From Papio anubis (lineage: Eukaryota; Chordata; Mammalia; Primates; Cercopithecidae): DNA of 64,000 bases. Every line of letters begins with the position of its first letter. Positions within the stretch are counted from its first letter, which is position 1. Location: the NCBI RefSeq assembly GCF_008728515.1, contig NC_044978.1:147060262-147124261 (forward strand), given 5' to 3'. Below, piece by piece: positions 1 to 20,010 of this stretch. The position numbers were made by a program, and so were the translations under genes. A model generated the notes under the pieces. That model worked only from the letters and a program-made list of their open reading frames with translations. It ran no database searches and had not been told where the DNA came from.

Positions 1-153
1 TGTGCCACCACGCCTGGCTAATTTTGTATTTTTAGTAGAGATGGGGTTTCTCCATGTTGGTCAGGCTGGTCTCGAACTCCCAACCTCAGGTGATCTGCCT
101 GCCTTAGCCTCCCAAAGTGCTGGGATTACAGGCATGAGCCACTGCGCCCAGCC
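1..153 (-). repeat. Alu (left-monomer part, cut by window edge)
   Basis: Reads from GCTAATTTT through the left monomer to GAGCCACTGCGCCCAGCC. Confidence 0.9.
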
Positions 154-696
154 GAATATATTTTTGAAGCCTTTTCTTTAGAATTACAACCAAAGCAATT
201 GCTCTAGTGTAATTTTTCCCTCCTTCGAAAACTTTTTTGTGGGGAGGGGGAAACAAACAACTCATTGAAATTTGCAGTCTGATATTATTTAAAAAAAAAA
301 GAAAAAAAAGGTGTTCATTATTTGTGTGTATTAAAACACACACAGTAACTGTTAGTAATATGAATTAACACCTTAATGTTTATAATATAAAAATTAAGTA
401 TATTATAAATATAAAAATACAATTATGCAGTATAAATATAGTGTTTATAATATAAACACTAAGTAACTGATATTGCTGGGTGGAAATACTATTATGGATG
501 ATATTTATGCTGTTTTTGTTGGTGATATTTTCTGATTTTTATGTAACAGACATAGACTGAGTTTTCCTAAAAAACAAAAAAGAATAGAGTTTCCTTTGTA
601 AAAGTCGATGGCAAAGTTCACCCCTGGAAAAGGTAAGTATATATGGCATATTTTGACCCACCTAACTTTCCAACATTACTTTGTACACGTATTCAC
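1..696 (-). other. LIAS: LIAS intron 7 (partial)
   Basis: Begins at the exon 7 donor and runs off the left edge. Apart from a minus-strand Alu remnant at 1-153 it is AT-rich unique sequence; nothing else is recognised. Confidence 0.8.
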
Positions 697-9830
<9,134 letters not shown>

Positions 9831-10035
9831 TTCCTCTTTACAACTAGCGCAGTGCAGGGATTGAGAGATCGCTAACTCCCGGGAAAGGACAGGTCGGTAA
9901 CACGTCGCTCCGTTTACGACAAACAGCCGAGCTGCTCCATGATTGGCTGCTTTAGCCTTACGTGACGTCGCGCACTTATGACGCAATACGCAGGCCCCCC
10001 CCTTACGGGATACAAGTACGTAATGACGAAAGACG
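9831..10035. promoter_or_regulatory. Bidirectional LIAS/RPL9 promoter
   Basis: Only about 205 bp separate the LIAS start codon (minus) from the RPL9 transcription start (plus). Motifs seen: CRE-like TGACGTCG at 9963-9970, TGACGCAA at 9979-9986, TGACGAAA at 10024-10031, and an inverted CCAAT (ATTGG) at 9942-9946. No TATA box is evident on either side, as usual for ribosomal-protein and housekeeping promoters. LIAS 5'UTR must occupy part of this interval. Confidence 0.8.
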
Positions 10036-10062
10036 TTCTTTCTTTGCTGCGTCTACTGCAAG
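10036..10062 (+). other. RPL9: RPL9 exon 1 (5'UTR, TOP motif)
   Basis: Short non-coding leader of about 27 nt with a pyrimidine-rich 5' end, followed by donor GTGAGG. The exact start nucleotide is inferred from the TOP motif. Confidence 0.8.
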
Positions 10063-10512
10063 GTGAGGATGTTTCTGTGCTCGCGGGGCATTAGGAATCT
10101 GAAGCCATCTGTTCTGGGAAAGGCTGTGGCGCGGCTCCCACTCTCGGAACCTTGTCCTGTTTGTCCCCCAGCTCGGCAAGCGCCATATGAGCTTGGCGGC
10201 GCCGGATGCGAATCCTGTTTTGGGCTTTTTGGCCTATTCCCGCCCCTCAGCCTTGCCAGGATGGCGCCGCCCGGATAGAACTTCCAGGGTTGGGCTGAGC
10301 GGGAGTTCGCCTGCTGGGCCTCGTAACTCTCGCTTTGGGGCTGCTCCTTCCGGGCTGGGACGCACTGGGGCCCGCTGTCGGTGTCCCGTCCTCCAATATC
10401 GTCTCCGGAACTTCCGCCTGGCAGTCTCCGGTAGGAGTGGAGCTCTGTGCGGCGTAGTTTGGTGGAAAAACGGGCCTTGGGTCGGCCTCACCCCCAGTGT
10501 TTGTGTTTCAGA

Positions 10513-10558
10513 ATGAAGACCATTCTCAGCAATCAGACTGTCGACATTCCAGAAAATG
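10513..10558 (+). CDS. RPL9: RPL9 coding exon 2 (start codon)
   Basis: The ATG follows the acceptor TTTCAG (exon begins 10512) by one base. Encodes MKTILSNQTVDIPEN plus the first base of Val. Donor GTATGA at 10559. Confidence 0.97.
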
Positions 10559-13500
10559 GTATGAGACTTGATATCTTTTTCATACATCTTTACTACACGT
10601 TCCAAGCGTTGTGTGGCCTGACGAGTGTGTTCTCTCTTCTAGTCGACATTACCCTGAAGGGACGCACAGTTATCGTGAAGGGCCCCAGAGGAACCCTGCG
10701 GAGGGACTTCAATCACATCAATGTAGAACTCAGTCTTCTTGGAAAGAAAAAAAAGAGGGTGAGGGTTTTTCTTCTGGTAATTCACTTGCTCGTTGGACGG
10801 TGGTTTATAACAGCGTCACATTTGGTTACTTTAACAATTTTCGAATTGAGGTTCAGTGTTTTAGCTTTAAATGTTGCTGTCCAAAATACCAGCCAGTTTT
10901 CCGTTAGTGAAATTGAAAAACCAGATTCTTAACACAGAGAATTATATAAAGCTCAAATGTAGTGGTCGTCAGTGACACGTCTTAATAGTGTTAGAAGTTT
11001 GGTTTATTTTCCTAGTGGTTGCTTTGTAAAAATTCTAGGAACCGGCAGTAGGTCTGTAACACCTGATGATTTAATTTTCCAGAAGGGAAGTTTGTTGCAA
11101 CTTGTCCAAAGCTTAACTTTTGGGAGGTTTTATAGGTGGTTGGATTTTTCCAGTTGAAAACCATGTGCTTTGATTAGGGTTAATTCTAGAATCTTAAAGT
11201 AATTGGGTAAGTGATCTGTTATCTTTTAAGCCTGCATATTTCTGGAAAGAATACGTTTTTCTATTACAGCTTCGGGTTGACAAATGGTGGGGTAACAGAA
11301 AGGAACTGGCTACCGTTCGGACTATTTGTAGTCATGTACAGAACATGATCAAGGGTGTTACACTGGTAAGCAGATGAATCAGACTTCTTTGTTTTGGAAA
11401 GGGAGGTTTCTCAAACCTTTGCTTTATACAGCATAAATGTCTCTTTCAGAGAATGGGTTATGCATTTTATTTGGTGTAATACACACGAACTTGGCAAAAA
11501 TAGGCATCTCTGGGTCTTCAAGCGATAGAGCTGAGAGCAAAGACCAGAGGGGTACAACATGTTTGTTTTTTCTGTTTGGGGGTGGGGGGGGTTTTGAATC
11601 AAGACTGGGGTCTCCCTGTTTTGTCCAGGCTGAGCTTAAGGGATCCTCCCACATTGGCCTACCATAGTACTGGGATTGCCGCATGAGCCACCATGCATGG
11701 CTAGATGGGTGCAGTTTTTAAAAAGTAGGCTAATGGTGAATTTTCACATCTTCCGAATTTTCTTTTTTTAAAATAGGAAATCTACAGTTGCAGTACTAGG
11801 TGGCAATCAAATCTCACCATCAGGACCCCTCGTTAGGATAGAAAATGATGTAGTTTCTGAGTTTTCTGTCTGTTGGTCCCTATTCTTTCCAACCCACCTT
11901 CTCTCCCCTCAGGATAAAAAGTTCATGCTGAAATGGTTTTCAGTTCTTGGCCATGTGCTGTACCTTAGTACTACTCAGTAAATGTTAGTCTAATGTCAGA
12001 CATGAGGGCTTTGGGGTTCTCATTAAAAGAGGGCAGCATTGTTCATTGAGGGCATGAGAGAGAGTGAAATAAATGCCTCTGTAAGGAGCTTTACAGTCCA
12101 CTGAATAGACAGAACAATGTTTATAAAGTTTGGTTCAGTTGACAGTTCTTACAAAATTTTAAAACTATTAAAAATATTCTTCAGCATTGGTAATAGCTTG
12201 CTTATTTAATATAGGGCTTCCGTTACAAGATGAGGTCTGTGTATGCTCACTTCCCCATCAACGTTGTTATCCAGGAGAATGGGTCTCTTGTTGAAATCCG
12301 AAATTTCTTGGGTGAAAAATACATCCGCAGGGTTCGGATGAGACCAGGTATGTGCGTACCCTCAGATAGAATTAAGAAATTTTTCCTTCATATTTTTTTT
12401 TCTCCTTTTCCACTCCCAGCCTCTTTCATAGTTTAGTTGGCTGGTGTGTTGTGTTTGTGCTGAATAAAACCAGATTTATTTTAGAATTCTCTTGATTACA
12501 CTTGTAACTGTTGGTGCTACTTGAGGGTTTATATCATTATTGATTACGATTTCAGAAAGTTGATACATTGGAGTAGTTTGTAGTGGTGGTTGTATTTAAC
12601 TTGGCAAATGAAATATTTTAAAGACTTGTAATTTACAAAAGGTGTGTATTTATGGAGCACAATGTGATGTTTCAATACATTTATATTCTGTGGAATGACA
12701 AAATCAAGCTAATTAACACATCCATCACTCCATTTCTTTGTCGTAAGAACCTTTAAAATCTAAAGAGAAAACTACATGAGTAGTGGTTAATAGCCTAGCT
12801 TAAATTTCAGCTCTCACTGTCCACCTTGGGCGTATCATCTCTCCGTAGCTTAAAATTGCAAACATCTTTGATTAAATGACTTAAAGTTGAAAAATAACAG
12901 TGCATGCGTAATACATAGTAAATACTGTAGGTTTAAAAAAAATTTTAAAGATTGGTGCTTTTTATCTGAGGCAGCGTCTTGTTCTGTTGCCCAGGCTGGA
13001 GTACAGTGGTGTGATCTCAGCTCATTGCAGCCTCCACTTTTGTGCTCAGGTGTTTCTCCCACCTCAGCCACCCCACTAACTGGCACTACAGGTGTCTGCC
13101 ACCACACCCAGCTAATTTTTTATTTTTTGTAGAGACTGTTTTGCCACATTGCCCAGGCTGGTTTCATGATTTCAAGGAATGCTATTGTGCCTGACCCCAG
13201 CTAATTTTTTAAATTTTTTGTAGAGGGAGGGTCTTGTTATGTTGTCCAGGCTGGTCTAAAGTAAGACTTGCACAAGGCTTTGTACAACTAAATTCTGGCA
13301 AATTGAATACCTTAATTAAATCACCGAAGGAGTAACCACCGTAGGACTGTGATTCATTCAAGTAGGAACACAAATAAGATTCTGGCACAGGTAAGGCAGG
13401 TGCTGTAAAACCAAAATGGTTTTTTTGTTTGTTTTTTGAGACAGAGTCTTGCTCTGCCACCCAGGCTGGCGTGCAGTGGCACGATTTCGGCTCGATGCAA

Positions 13501-14254
13501 CCTCTGCCTCCTAGCTTCAAGTGGTTCTCTTGCCTCAGCCTCCTAAGTAACTAGGATTATAGGCACGTGCCACCACACCCGGCTACTTTTTTGTATTTTT
13601 AGTAGAGATGAGATTTCACTGTGTTAGCCAGGATGGTCTTGATCTGCTGACCTCATGATCCACCCTCCTCGGCCTCCCAAAGTGCTGGGATTACAGGCGT
13701 GAGCCACTGTGCCTGGCCCCAAAATCTTAAGACAAGGTTCTTTTGGTGCATGGAGTTTTACATGGAATAAATTAGTGCCTCTGCAATTTAAATATTTTTT
13801 ACACAGATCTAGTTTGGTGTTGATGCTATGCACATGTCCTCTCCCCTTTTAGGTGTTGCTTGTTCAGTATCTCAAGCCCAGAAAGATGAATTAATCCTTG
13901 AAGGAAATGACATTGAACTTGTTTCAAATTCAGGTTTGTATGTTTACTATTTCTAATTATGCCTACAAGATTTTATCTAAATCTTGTTTAAAATACAATA
14001 TTTTGCTAATTTTTATTTGGTTAGCTTTTTAAATTGTGAAGTTAAAAAGGTAACATTCTGAAATTTTAAGTAGAGCATATAATAAAATATATTCTTTTTA
14101 AGATGGGTTAGGCTGATGTATTAATTGCTGTATCTTCTCTCCTGTAGCGGCTTTGATTCAGCAAGCCACAACAGTTAAAAACAAGGATATCAGGAAATTT
14201 TTGGATGGTATCTATGTCTCTGAAAAAGGAACTGTTCAGCAGGCTGATGAATAA
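10513..14254 (+). CDS. RPL9: RPL9, 60S ribosomal protein L9 (uL6), complete
   Basis: Structural protein of the large cytosolic ribosomal subunit, family uL6, which binds 28S rRNA near the sarcin-ricin loop. Join of 10513-10558, 10643-10758, 11270-11365, 12215-12347, 13853-13933 and 14148-14254. It totals 579 nt, 192 codons plus TAA, the standard length. The protein starts MKTILSNQTVDIPEN and ends KGTVQQADE, and reads as the human protein from memory. It has two tandem alpha/beta L6 domains with a lysine-rich KKKKR at the exon 3/4 junction. A at -3 gives a good start context. Two old Alus sit in the intron before exon 6 and one monomer in the intron before exon 5, none touching splice sites. 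Confidence 0.98.
10643..10758 (+). CDS. RPL9: RPL9 coding exon 3
   Basis: 116 nt, VDITLKGRTVIVKGPRGTLR onward to LLGKKKKR. The acceptor TTCTAG is only 84 bp after exon 2. Donor GTGAGG at 10759. Confidence 0.97.
10759..11269 (+). other. RPL9: RPL9 intron between exons 3 and 4
   Basis: 511-bp intron with no repeat or snoRNA-like box C/D or H/ACA arrangement that I could recognise. Confidence 0.8.
11270..11365 (+). CDS. RPL9: RPL9 coding exon 4
   Basis: 96 nt, LRVDKWWGNRKELATVRTIC onward to NMIKGVTL; phase 0 at both ends. Acceptor TTACAG, donor GTAAGC. Confidence 0.97.
11366..12214 (+). other. RPL9: RPL9 intron between exons 4 and 5
   Basis: 849-bp intron. It contains an old Alu monomer (11587-11702); the rest is unique without recognised features. 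Confidence 0.8.
11587..11702 (-). repeat. RPL9: Alu monomer (FLAM-like) in RPL9 intron
   Basis: Diverged single monomer ending GAGCCACCATGCATGGCT. Confidence 0.65.
12215..12347 (+). CDS. RPL9: RPL9 coding exon 5
   Basis: 133 nt, GFRYKMRSVYAHFPINVVIQ onward to YIRRVRMRP. Acceptor ATATAG, donor GTATGT. Confidence 0.97.
12957..13255 (-). repeat. RPL9: AluJ-like in RPL9 intron
   Basis: Diverged copy with GTTGCCCAGGCTGGAGT. The left end contains a repeated CAGCTAATTTTT, suggesting rearrangement. Confidence 0.8.
13421..13718 (-). repeat. RPL9: AluS-like in RPL9 intron
   Basis: Full-length, ends GAGCCACTGTGCCTGGCC, 135 bp before RPL9 exon 6. Confidence 0.9.
13853..13933 (+). CDS. RPL9: RPL9 coding exon 6
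   Basis: 81 nt, GVACSVSQAQKDELILEGND then IELVSNS. Acceptor TTTTAG, donor GTTTGT, phase 1 at both ends. Confidence 0.97.
14148..14254 (+). CDS. RPL9: RPL9 coding exon 7 (stop codon)
   Basis: AALIQQATTVKNKDIRKFLD then GIYVSEKGTVQQADE and TAA at 14252-14254. The exon continues eight bases past the stop to donor GTAAGT at 14263. The stop lies close enough to the last junction (less than 50 nt) not to trigger nonsense-mediated decay. Confidence 0.97.
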
Positions 14255-14262
14255 GATCTAAG

Positions 14263-14573
14263 GTAAGTTCTTGTAGTGTCTTAAGTTTTATTACTGCTTT
14301 AGTTGAATGAAGCTCTAAATTTACTAAAAGACTTAAACTGGAGTTGTAGTCATAGAAAATGGACTTAAGCATTCTGGAACACAGTAAATTTGACAGAATA
14401 AAAGATGGAATTGGCATGCATTTTACTATGTATAGTTTACCATGAATCAATAAGTCATAGTCCTGAGGTATGTTTTAGATCATTTAGAATATAGTACAAA
14501 ACAAAAGGTTAGTACTTTTCTAGGCAAGTGTATTGATGGGAATGACCGATTTTTTTTTTTTTTTTCTGCCCAG
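14263..14573 (+). other. RPL9: RPL9 last intron (within 3'UTR)
   Basis: 311-bp intron ending in a 15-nt T run before the acceptor; no other feature seen. Confidence 0.8.
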
Positions 14574-14665
14574 TTATCCAGCTACAGAAAGAAGATGCCA
14601 GATGACTCCTAAGACCTACTTGTGATATTTAAATGATGCAATAAAAGACCTGTTGATTTGGAGCT
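14574..14665 (+). other. RPL9: RPL9 exon 8 (3'UTR)
   Basis: Non-coding last exon after acceptor TGCCCAG, preceded by a long T tract. The poly(A) signal AATAAA is at 14640-14645. The 3' end is estimated 15-20 nt downstream. Confidence 0.85.
14640..14645 (+). promoter_or_regulatory. RPL9: RPL9 poly(A) signal
   Basis: Canonical AATAAA in the last exon, at the expected distance from the usual RPL9 mRNA end. Confidence 0.9.
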
Positions 14666-15334
14666 TCTTAAACCTGTTATCCTTGTTAGCTAGTTTTTCT
14701 CCCTTGTGGAACAAGGAGCTTTAATCTGGTTCTTGAAGGAATAGCAAGGATATATTTTAGGCAAGAGGAATATTGTACCAGTGACAGGCAAACATGAGGC
14801 CGTTGATCATTGCATATAGAACTTTAGGAATACCCTGAAGGTGTCTAAATTTGCTGAGGCATGAATTTGAATATTTGGTAAGGCAGATGTTGTCTTAGTC
14901 ATCTTTGGAAAAACAGCTGAGGAGTAGAACAAAGTGATACAGCATCAGTTAGAAGGTGCATTTGGTTTGGTTCATGGTCTCAATAATCTTGTCCTTTACC
15001 CTCCCTCAGCCATTTACTTCCATATTCTAGAACTTGTTTTTGAAAATTGATAACCCTTCCATAATCTTTTAATTCCACGTGTCATACTTTTAAATATGGT
15101 ACGAGGCCACCATAACTAGACCTAGGTCAACATGGTGACCCCCAAACCTTCCTGAATTCTACATCTCATTTGATGGAAACTGCAATTTCTAAGGCAAGAT
15201 GTAACATTCATTCTTGATCAAATGCATCAGGAAAACGTGCTGAGTACCTTCATTGTAAGGTATGGTCAGATACTTCTATCAGATTAAATGACAGAAGTAG
15301 CAACCAGTTGGCATATATGTTATCTTGGATCTTA

Positions 15335-15578
15335 CAATGTCTTGCTCAGTTGCCCAGGCTGGAATACAGTGCCATGGTCATAGCTCTGTAACTTCAAACT
15401 CCTGGACTCAAGCGATGCTCCTAGCTGCCTCAGCCTCCTTAGTAGCTAGGACTGTAGGCAGGCACTGTCACGTCTGACTTTATTTTTTTAAAGTATGGTC
15501 TTGAACTCCTGGCCTTAAGTGTTTCTCTCTTGCCTCCCAAAGAGCTGGAACTACAGGCATGGGTCACCATGCCCTATA
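15335..15578 (-). repeat. AluJ-like
   Basis: Old copy lacking a T run; CTTGCTCAGTTGCCCAGG to GGTCACCATGCCC. Confidence 0.75.
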
Positions 15579-15849
15579 TATTTTAGATCTTGATTCAAGT
15601 GCACCAGTTGAACATACATTAAGGAATCTTGCTGACCATGTGGTTAGGTTTTTGAGAAATTTGGAGGTAATGATGAATCTAGGATTTGCTCAGAAGCTTC
15701 TGGGATGGGGTTGTAGGCAATGAATGGGATCAACATGAAATAAGATCACATCCCCAAAAGGTTGGGAAATACGGGTCCATTAGATACAAATTTCTTAAAA
15801 TGCAGAAAATGAAAAACCTACGTATTTCACCTGGGTTACTGTGACAGTC

Positions 15850-16400
15850 TCAACTGGTCATCTTCCCTGTATTTCAGCATCAGCCAGGGTACTGAATTTG
15901 AAATGGATTATAGCACTGCTTCAAATCCTGCAACAGGTTCTTTTCAATTTTTTCTTTTTAAAATAGCTTCCCCATTCTACCTGCAGCTGTTTTTAACTCA
16001 GGTTTTCTGACTTCTGCACTATAGCTGAACTGACCTGGCTATTCCTCGATACCAAGTCCTCTGTCATTAAGCATTTAAGTTGTCTTTTCCCTTTGGAATG
16101 CTCTCAGCTGAGCTGTGTGTCTAACTCGCTTACCTTCAGGTCTATTCAGTGAATCTTGCCTTGACCACTCTATTAAAAATAGTGGACCTGCTCCTTAAAC
16201 TTGTCCTACTGTCTCTTTACCCTTCTCCACTTGTTTTTGTCCATAGTATTTGTAGTTCTGATATTTACAATGTGTGTATTCGTTATATGCTTTTTTCTGC
16301 TGGAATGTAACTTTAACAAGGATGTAATTTTGTACTCTGGTGTATTCCAACTACCTAGAACGGTGGCATGTAGCTGTTTACTGAGTCAGTGGTTCCTGGA
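15850..16400 (+). repeat. L2-like LINE 3' region (tentative)
   Basis: GGAATGCTCTCAGC ... TTCAGGTCT ... CTTGCCTTGACCACTCTATTAAAAATAG resembles the L2 3' end. Name from memory. Confidence 0.5.
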
Positions 16401-16794
16401 TTGCCAGGGAACTCAGTAATGGCAGTGGGACTGGAAGATGTTTTGGAAGGTATTGACGGGATTTCAAAACAGTATGAGGCTTGTGGGAGAAATTTCCAAG
16501 TGGCAGTATTACAGTTGGGTGGACATGTTCATGAGAGGATCAGTTTGTGGGTAGTGTAGCTGCTGTGGGAGTAAATGGGATTTCTTTGAGCATGAAATGG
16601 ACTGGCATGCTGGGTCTGACCTTGATAGGATAACTTACGGGCTGATTGTAGCTCAACTGTTTTTTTTTTTTTTTTTTTAAATTTGGGTATAATAAATGAG
16701 CCGTTGTTCTCCAGGGAAAACGTTTCTTCTTCTGTGTCTATGGATAAGCACTTGTGCACTATTTTTGCAGTTTTTAGATGTAGGTGTCCACATA

Positions 16795-17062
16795 TTTTTG
16801 AGATGGGGTCTCTCACCCAGGTTGGAGTGCAGTGGTGCAATCTTGGCTCATTGCAACCTCTGCCTCCCAGGCTCAAGCCATCCACCTCAGCCTTCTGTGT
16901 AGCTGGGACCACAAATACGTGCCACCATATCTAGCTAATTTTTTGTAGAGAGGGTTTTGCCATGTTGCCCAAGCTGGTCTCAAACTCCTGGAGTCAAGCA
17001 GTCTGCCCACCTCAGCCTCCCAGTCATGGGGTTACAGGTGTGAGCCACCACACACCGGCCAC
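16795..17062 (-). repeat. Alu (old)
   Basis: TTTTGAGATGGGGTCTCTC to GAGCCACCACACACCGGCC. Confidence 0.85.
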
Positions 17063-17236
17063 ATTTTTTGAGAAAATATACCCAGAAGTAACATACTAAG
17101 TTGGCACACAAACTAGGCAGAAGGGTTCAGGGGAGGCAGTCTTGGGCAGAGCCCATTTACAATGCCAAACCCATTCACATTCAGCAGTTCTTAAAATTGA
17201 CCAGGTTGTTGAATTCAAGTAGTCAGCATGAACCAG

Positions 17237-17242
17237 TTTATT
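17237..17242 (-). promoter_or_regulatory. KLB: KLB poly(A) signal
   Basis: AATAAA on the minus strand (TTTATT on plus). Its distance from the stop codon agrees with the roughly 2.8-kb 3'UTR I recall for human KLB. Confidence 0.65.
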
Positions 17243-18760
17243 TGGAATAAATACATTGAAAATTAAACATGTCACAATGTACTGGCCTCATTTTCCAGAG
17301 GCTCTGTAAATACCATAGTTGTGATGTTTCCAGGTTGTTATATTGAATATACAATAAACACAAGTTAAATTTTTCACAATACATCTCAGAAAAGCTTAAA
17401 CTCGAAAGATCTTACCTGTTTGCTCCTTTCAAGAGCTATCAGTTTCTGGTTGACCTTTGATGGTTTTTAATGAGTTTATGATAAACCTGAATATTTAGTA
17501 TGATAAGGGCATGAGCCAGATTAAATGCTTAACGTAATTTGCTGTACATATTTGCCATTGGTTAAAAAATGTAAGGGTTTTTGGATTCTTGTGCGATGAT
17601 GGCTTAAAAAGTAGTAAAATCCCCAAGTGGCAGAGGACTGTCAGTACTGGGTTAGGAATTTTATTGTTTAGGGGAGTTTGGTAAACCAGCAAGTTAGAAA
17701 AGGGGGACATGCTTGAAGCATAAGCTCTTAATGTGAAAAAGACATAGTGAAGGTTAATAGATACGTGAACTGTGAGTACGAGATACTTTAAACAAAGGCC
17801 AGTGAGAAAGAGACGAGAAAGCAAAACCTGAAAGAGAAATTCCAGGTTTTTTTTATTCCTGTGGCCAACCATTTTTTTTCAAGGCCTTGAAGAGGTCTTG
17901 AGAGAGGTTCATGAGTTGCTCAGTTGACACTGAAGAATTTTCCCTGGAGTTCTTGGGTCAGGGTGAATCCATGTGGCACAACGGGGAAAAAACCCAGCCA
18001 AGTGATTATTTTAAATGACTTCCTGTTTATACATAGAGTAATAAAAACAGTTGACTAGTTGTATGTATAACCTTAGGCACATAGTTCTCAGATGGAAATA
18101 TTAATACTAAAAAATTCCTTGAAAGTCATAACCTCAAAACTGCCAAGTTTGGGGTAGTGGGTGCAGCTGGGGCAAGGAGACTAGAGGAGAGTAAAACAGT
18201 TTTACTGTGTCTTTTGCCAGGCCAAATAGCAAATTGATTTCCCATCATGTTTGCATTTACTCGAATTCACTAATTGTATTTTCTTTTTATAGTATTTTGG
18301 AAACTTGTTCATTAGCAATTAGAATTTCAGTTGGGAATTGAATTTAACTTCAGACATAAGTGGACCTAGAATATAATCAAACCTACCTTAATTTACTAAG
18401 GCTTTATAACAGAAGAACATTTCCTGTGACTGTTAAGGTCTAAATTGCTGGAGTGAGCAGACAAAGACAAGTTACTGTGTGCAATGGGTGTTAAATGTAG
18501 GTTTTCTTCCTCGAATGTTTAAAATAAACTGAACAAGGCTCAAGGACAGAGTTCATTTCCCAAAATGACAGATTATCTAAGTCAGATCTTGTAAATAACC
18601 CTAGCCCAAAAAGGTGCTATATAAAACAATTTAAACTCATTCAGACCATCAGCATTCTGAATTGTTGCTTTACTTAAGAGTATAGCAACTTCTATTCACA
18701 GAGTTGAATCTGGCTTTCCTTCATCCTGTGATCTTTCCATGAGATGAGGTTTTGGAAATT

Positions 18761-19075
18761 ACTTTTTTTTATTATTATTATTTTTTATTTTGAGAGACAG
18801 AGTCTCGCTCTGTCCCCCAGGCTGGAGTGCAATGGCGCAATCTTGGCTCACCGCAACCTCTGCCTCCCAGGTTCAAGCGTTTTTCCTGCCTCAGCCTCCC
18901 GAGTAGCTGGGATTACAGGTGCCCGCCATCATGCCCGGCTGACTTTTGTATTTTTAGTAGAGATGGGGTTTTGCCATGTTGGCCAGGCTGGTCTCGAACT
19001 CCTGACCTCAGGTGATCCAGCCGCCTTGGCCTCCCAAAGTGCTGGGATTATAGGCGTGTGCCACCATGCCTGGCC
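18761..19075 (-). repeat. KLB: AluS-like in KLB 3'UTR
   Basis: Near full length with T/TTA-rich tail; sense to KLB mRNA. Confidence 0.9.
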
Positions 19076-19356
19076 GGATATTACATTATTTAAAAAAATC
19101 AGATGTAGTAAAAGATCACAAATTAGATATTCTGTAGGTGATTTTTTGTTGTTGTTAGAAAAATGAAGAGCTTGATCCCCTTAAGATCAGTACTTAAGCC
19201 AGTGTTGTAACTGGCTTAGACAAGCACTACTTACCCTATTATTGTGTTTTCTTTCCATTTAGAACCACCCTGACCTAAAGGGGAAAGCACCTTATTAGAA
19301 GTGACAATATATATTATGTATCACTGACTATCCAGTTACAAAGTTTTGCTTTTGCT

Positions 19357-19650
19357 TTTTTTTGTTGTTTGAGATGGTCTTGCTGTTGTCGCCCAGGCTG
19401 GAGTGCAGTGGCACAATTTCGGCTCACTGCAACCTCTGTTTCTTGGGTTCAAACAATTCTGCCTCAGCCTCCCAAGTAGCTGAGATTATAGACACCACTG
19501 CCACCACGCCTGGCTAATTTTTGTGTTTTTAGTAGAGACAGGGTTTCACCATGTTGGCCAGGTTGGCCTTGAACTCCTCACCTCAGGTGATGTCCCCGCC
19601 TCAGCCTCCCAAAGTGCTAGGATTACAGATGTGAGCCACCGTGCCCGGCC
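19357..19650 (-). repeat. KLB: AluS-like in KLB 3'UTR
   Basis: TTTGTTGTTTGAGATGG to GAGCCACCGTGCCCGGCC; sense to KLB mRNA. Confidence 0.9.
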
Positions 19651-20010
19651 CAAAGTTTTACTTTTTAAAAATAATTTATTGTACCACAAGTAGCTATTGG
19701 TAGAGATGAAAGCTAGAGCAGAATGATGGAATACAGTTCATCAAACTTCAAAAAGCAATGTATCATGTAATCCTCATAGCTTACTGTCAGGATGAAGCCT
19801 TTATGTTTACATCCAAGAACTGAATTCACTGATGTCAATGCCTGAGGGAAAGTTCTTTGAACCACACAGCAGAGACGATTGTCATCACCTTGGTTACAGC
19901 TGTATCTCAAATTGTCTTTCTATAATACAGGTATATCTCCTGTCAGTTACCAGCATATGGAACTGGAATGAATTTTTAAGCTGTCTGTGATGCAGACAAA
20001 TAAGATCAGG

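Larger units (their letters stand above)
12348..13852 (+). other. RPL9: RPL9 intron between exons 5 and 6
   Basis: 1.5-kb intron with two minus-strand Alus (12957-13255 and 13421-13718). Positions 12348-12956 are unique. Confidence 0.8.
10036..14665 (+). other. RPL9: RPL9 gene (transcribed region, 8 exons)
   Basis: Transcription is inferred to start at the pyrimidine tract CTTCTTTCTTTG near 10036-10042, a TOP motif that places ribosomal-protein mRNAs under mTOR translational control. Exon 1 is non-coding and ends at 10062 before GTGAGG. Exons 2-7 are coding. Exon 8 (14574 to about 14665) is 3'UTR with AATAAA. The gene is intron-bearing, so this is the functional locus and not a processed copy. 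Confidence 0.95.
14666..17214. other. Intergenic region between convergent RPL9 and KLB
   Basis: About 2.5 kb separate the two 3' ends. Contains an old Alu at 15335-15578, an L2-like LINE remnant at about 15850-16400, a 19-nt T run near 16660 and an Alu at 16795-17062. Positions 14666-15334 show nothing recognisable. Confidence 0.7.
17215..20010 (-). other. KLB: KLB 3'UTR
   Basis: Follows the TAA at 20013-20011 and runs about 2.8 kb to a minus-strand AATAAA at 17242-17237; the end point is inferred. It carries two Alus in sense orientation (18761-19075 and 19357-19650). The remainder is AT-rich unique sequence. Confidence 0.75.

Noticed and set aside
9831..9986. Upstream in-frame extension of LIAS
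   Set aside because: Open frame begins at TTG with no ATG; CpG-rich promoter sequence tends to lack stops.
10187..10932. Plus-strand open frames overlapping RPL9 exons 1-3
   Set aside because: They read through introns in the wrong or partly correct frame; the spliced RPL9 CDS explains the region.
10759..14147. Possible intronic snoRNA in RPL9
   Set aside because: A TGATGA-like box near 11063 has no matching D box or terminal stem; nothing convincing.
17495..17872. 125-codon minus-strand open frame
   Set aside because: Lies in the inferred KLB 3'UTR downstream of the stop; no recognisable domain.
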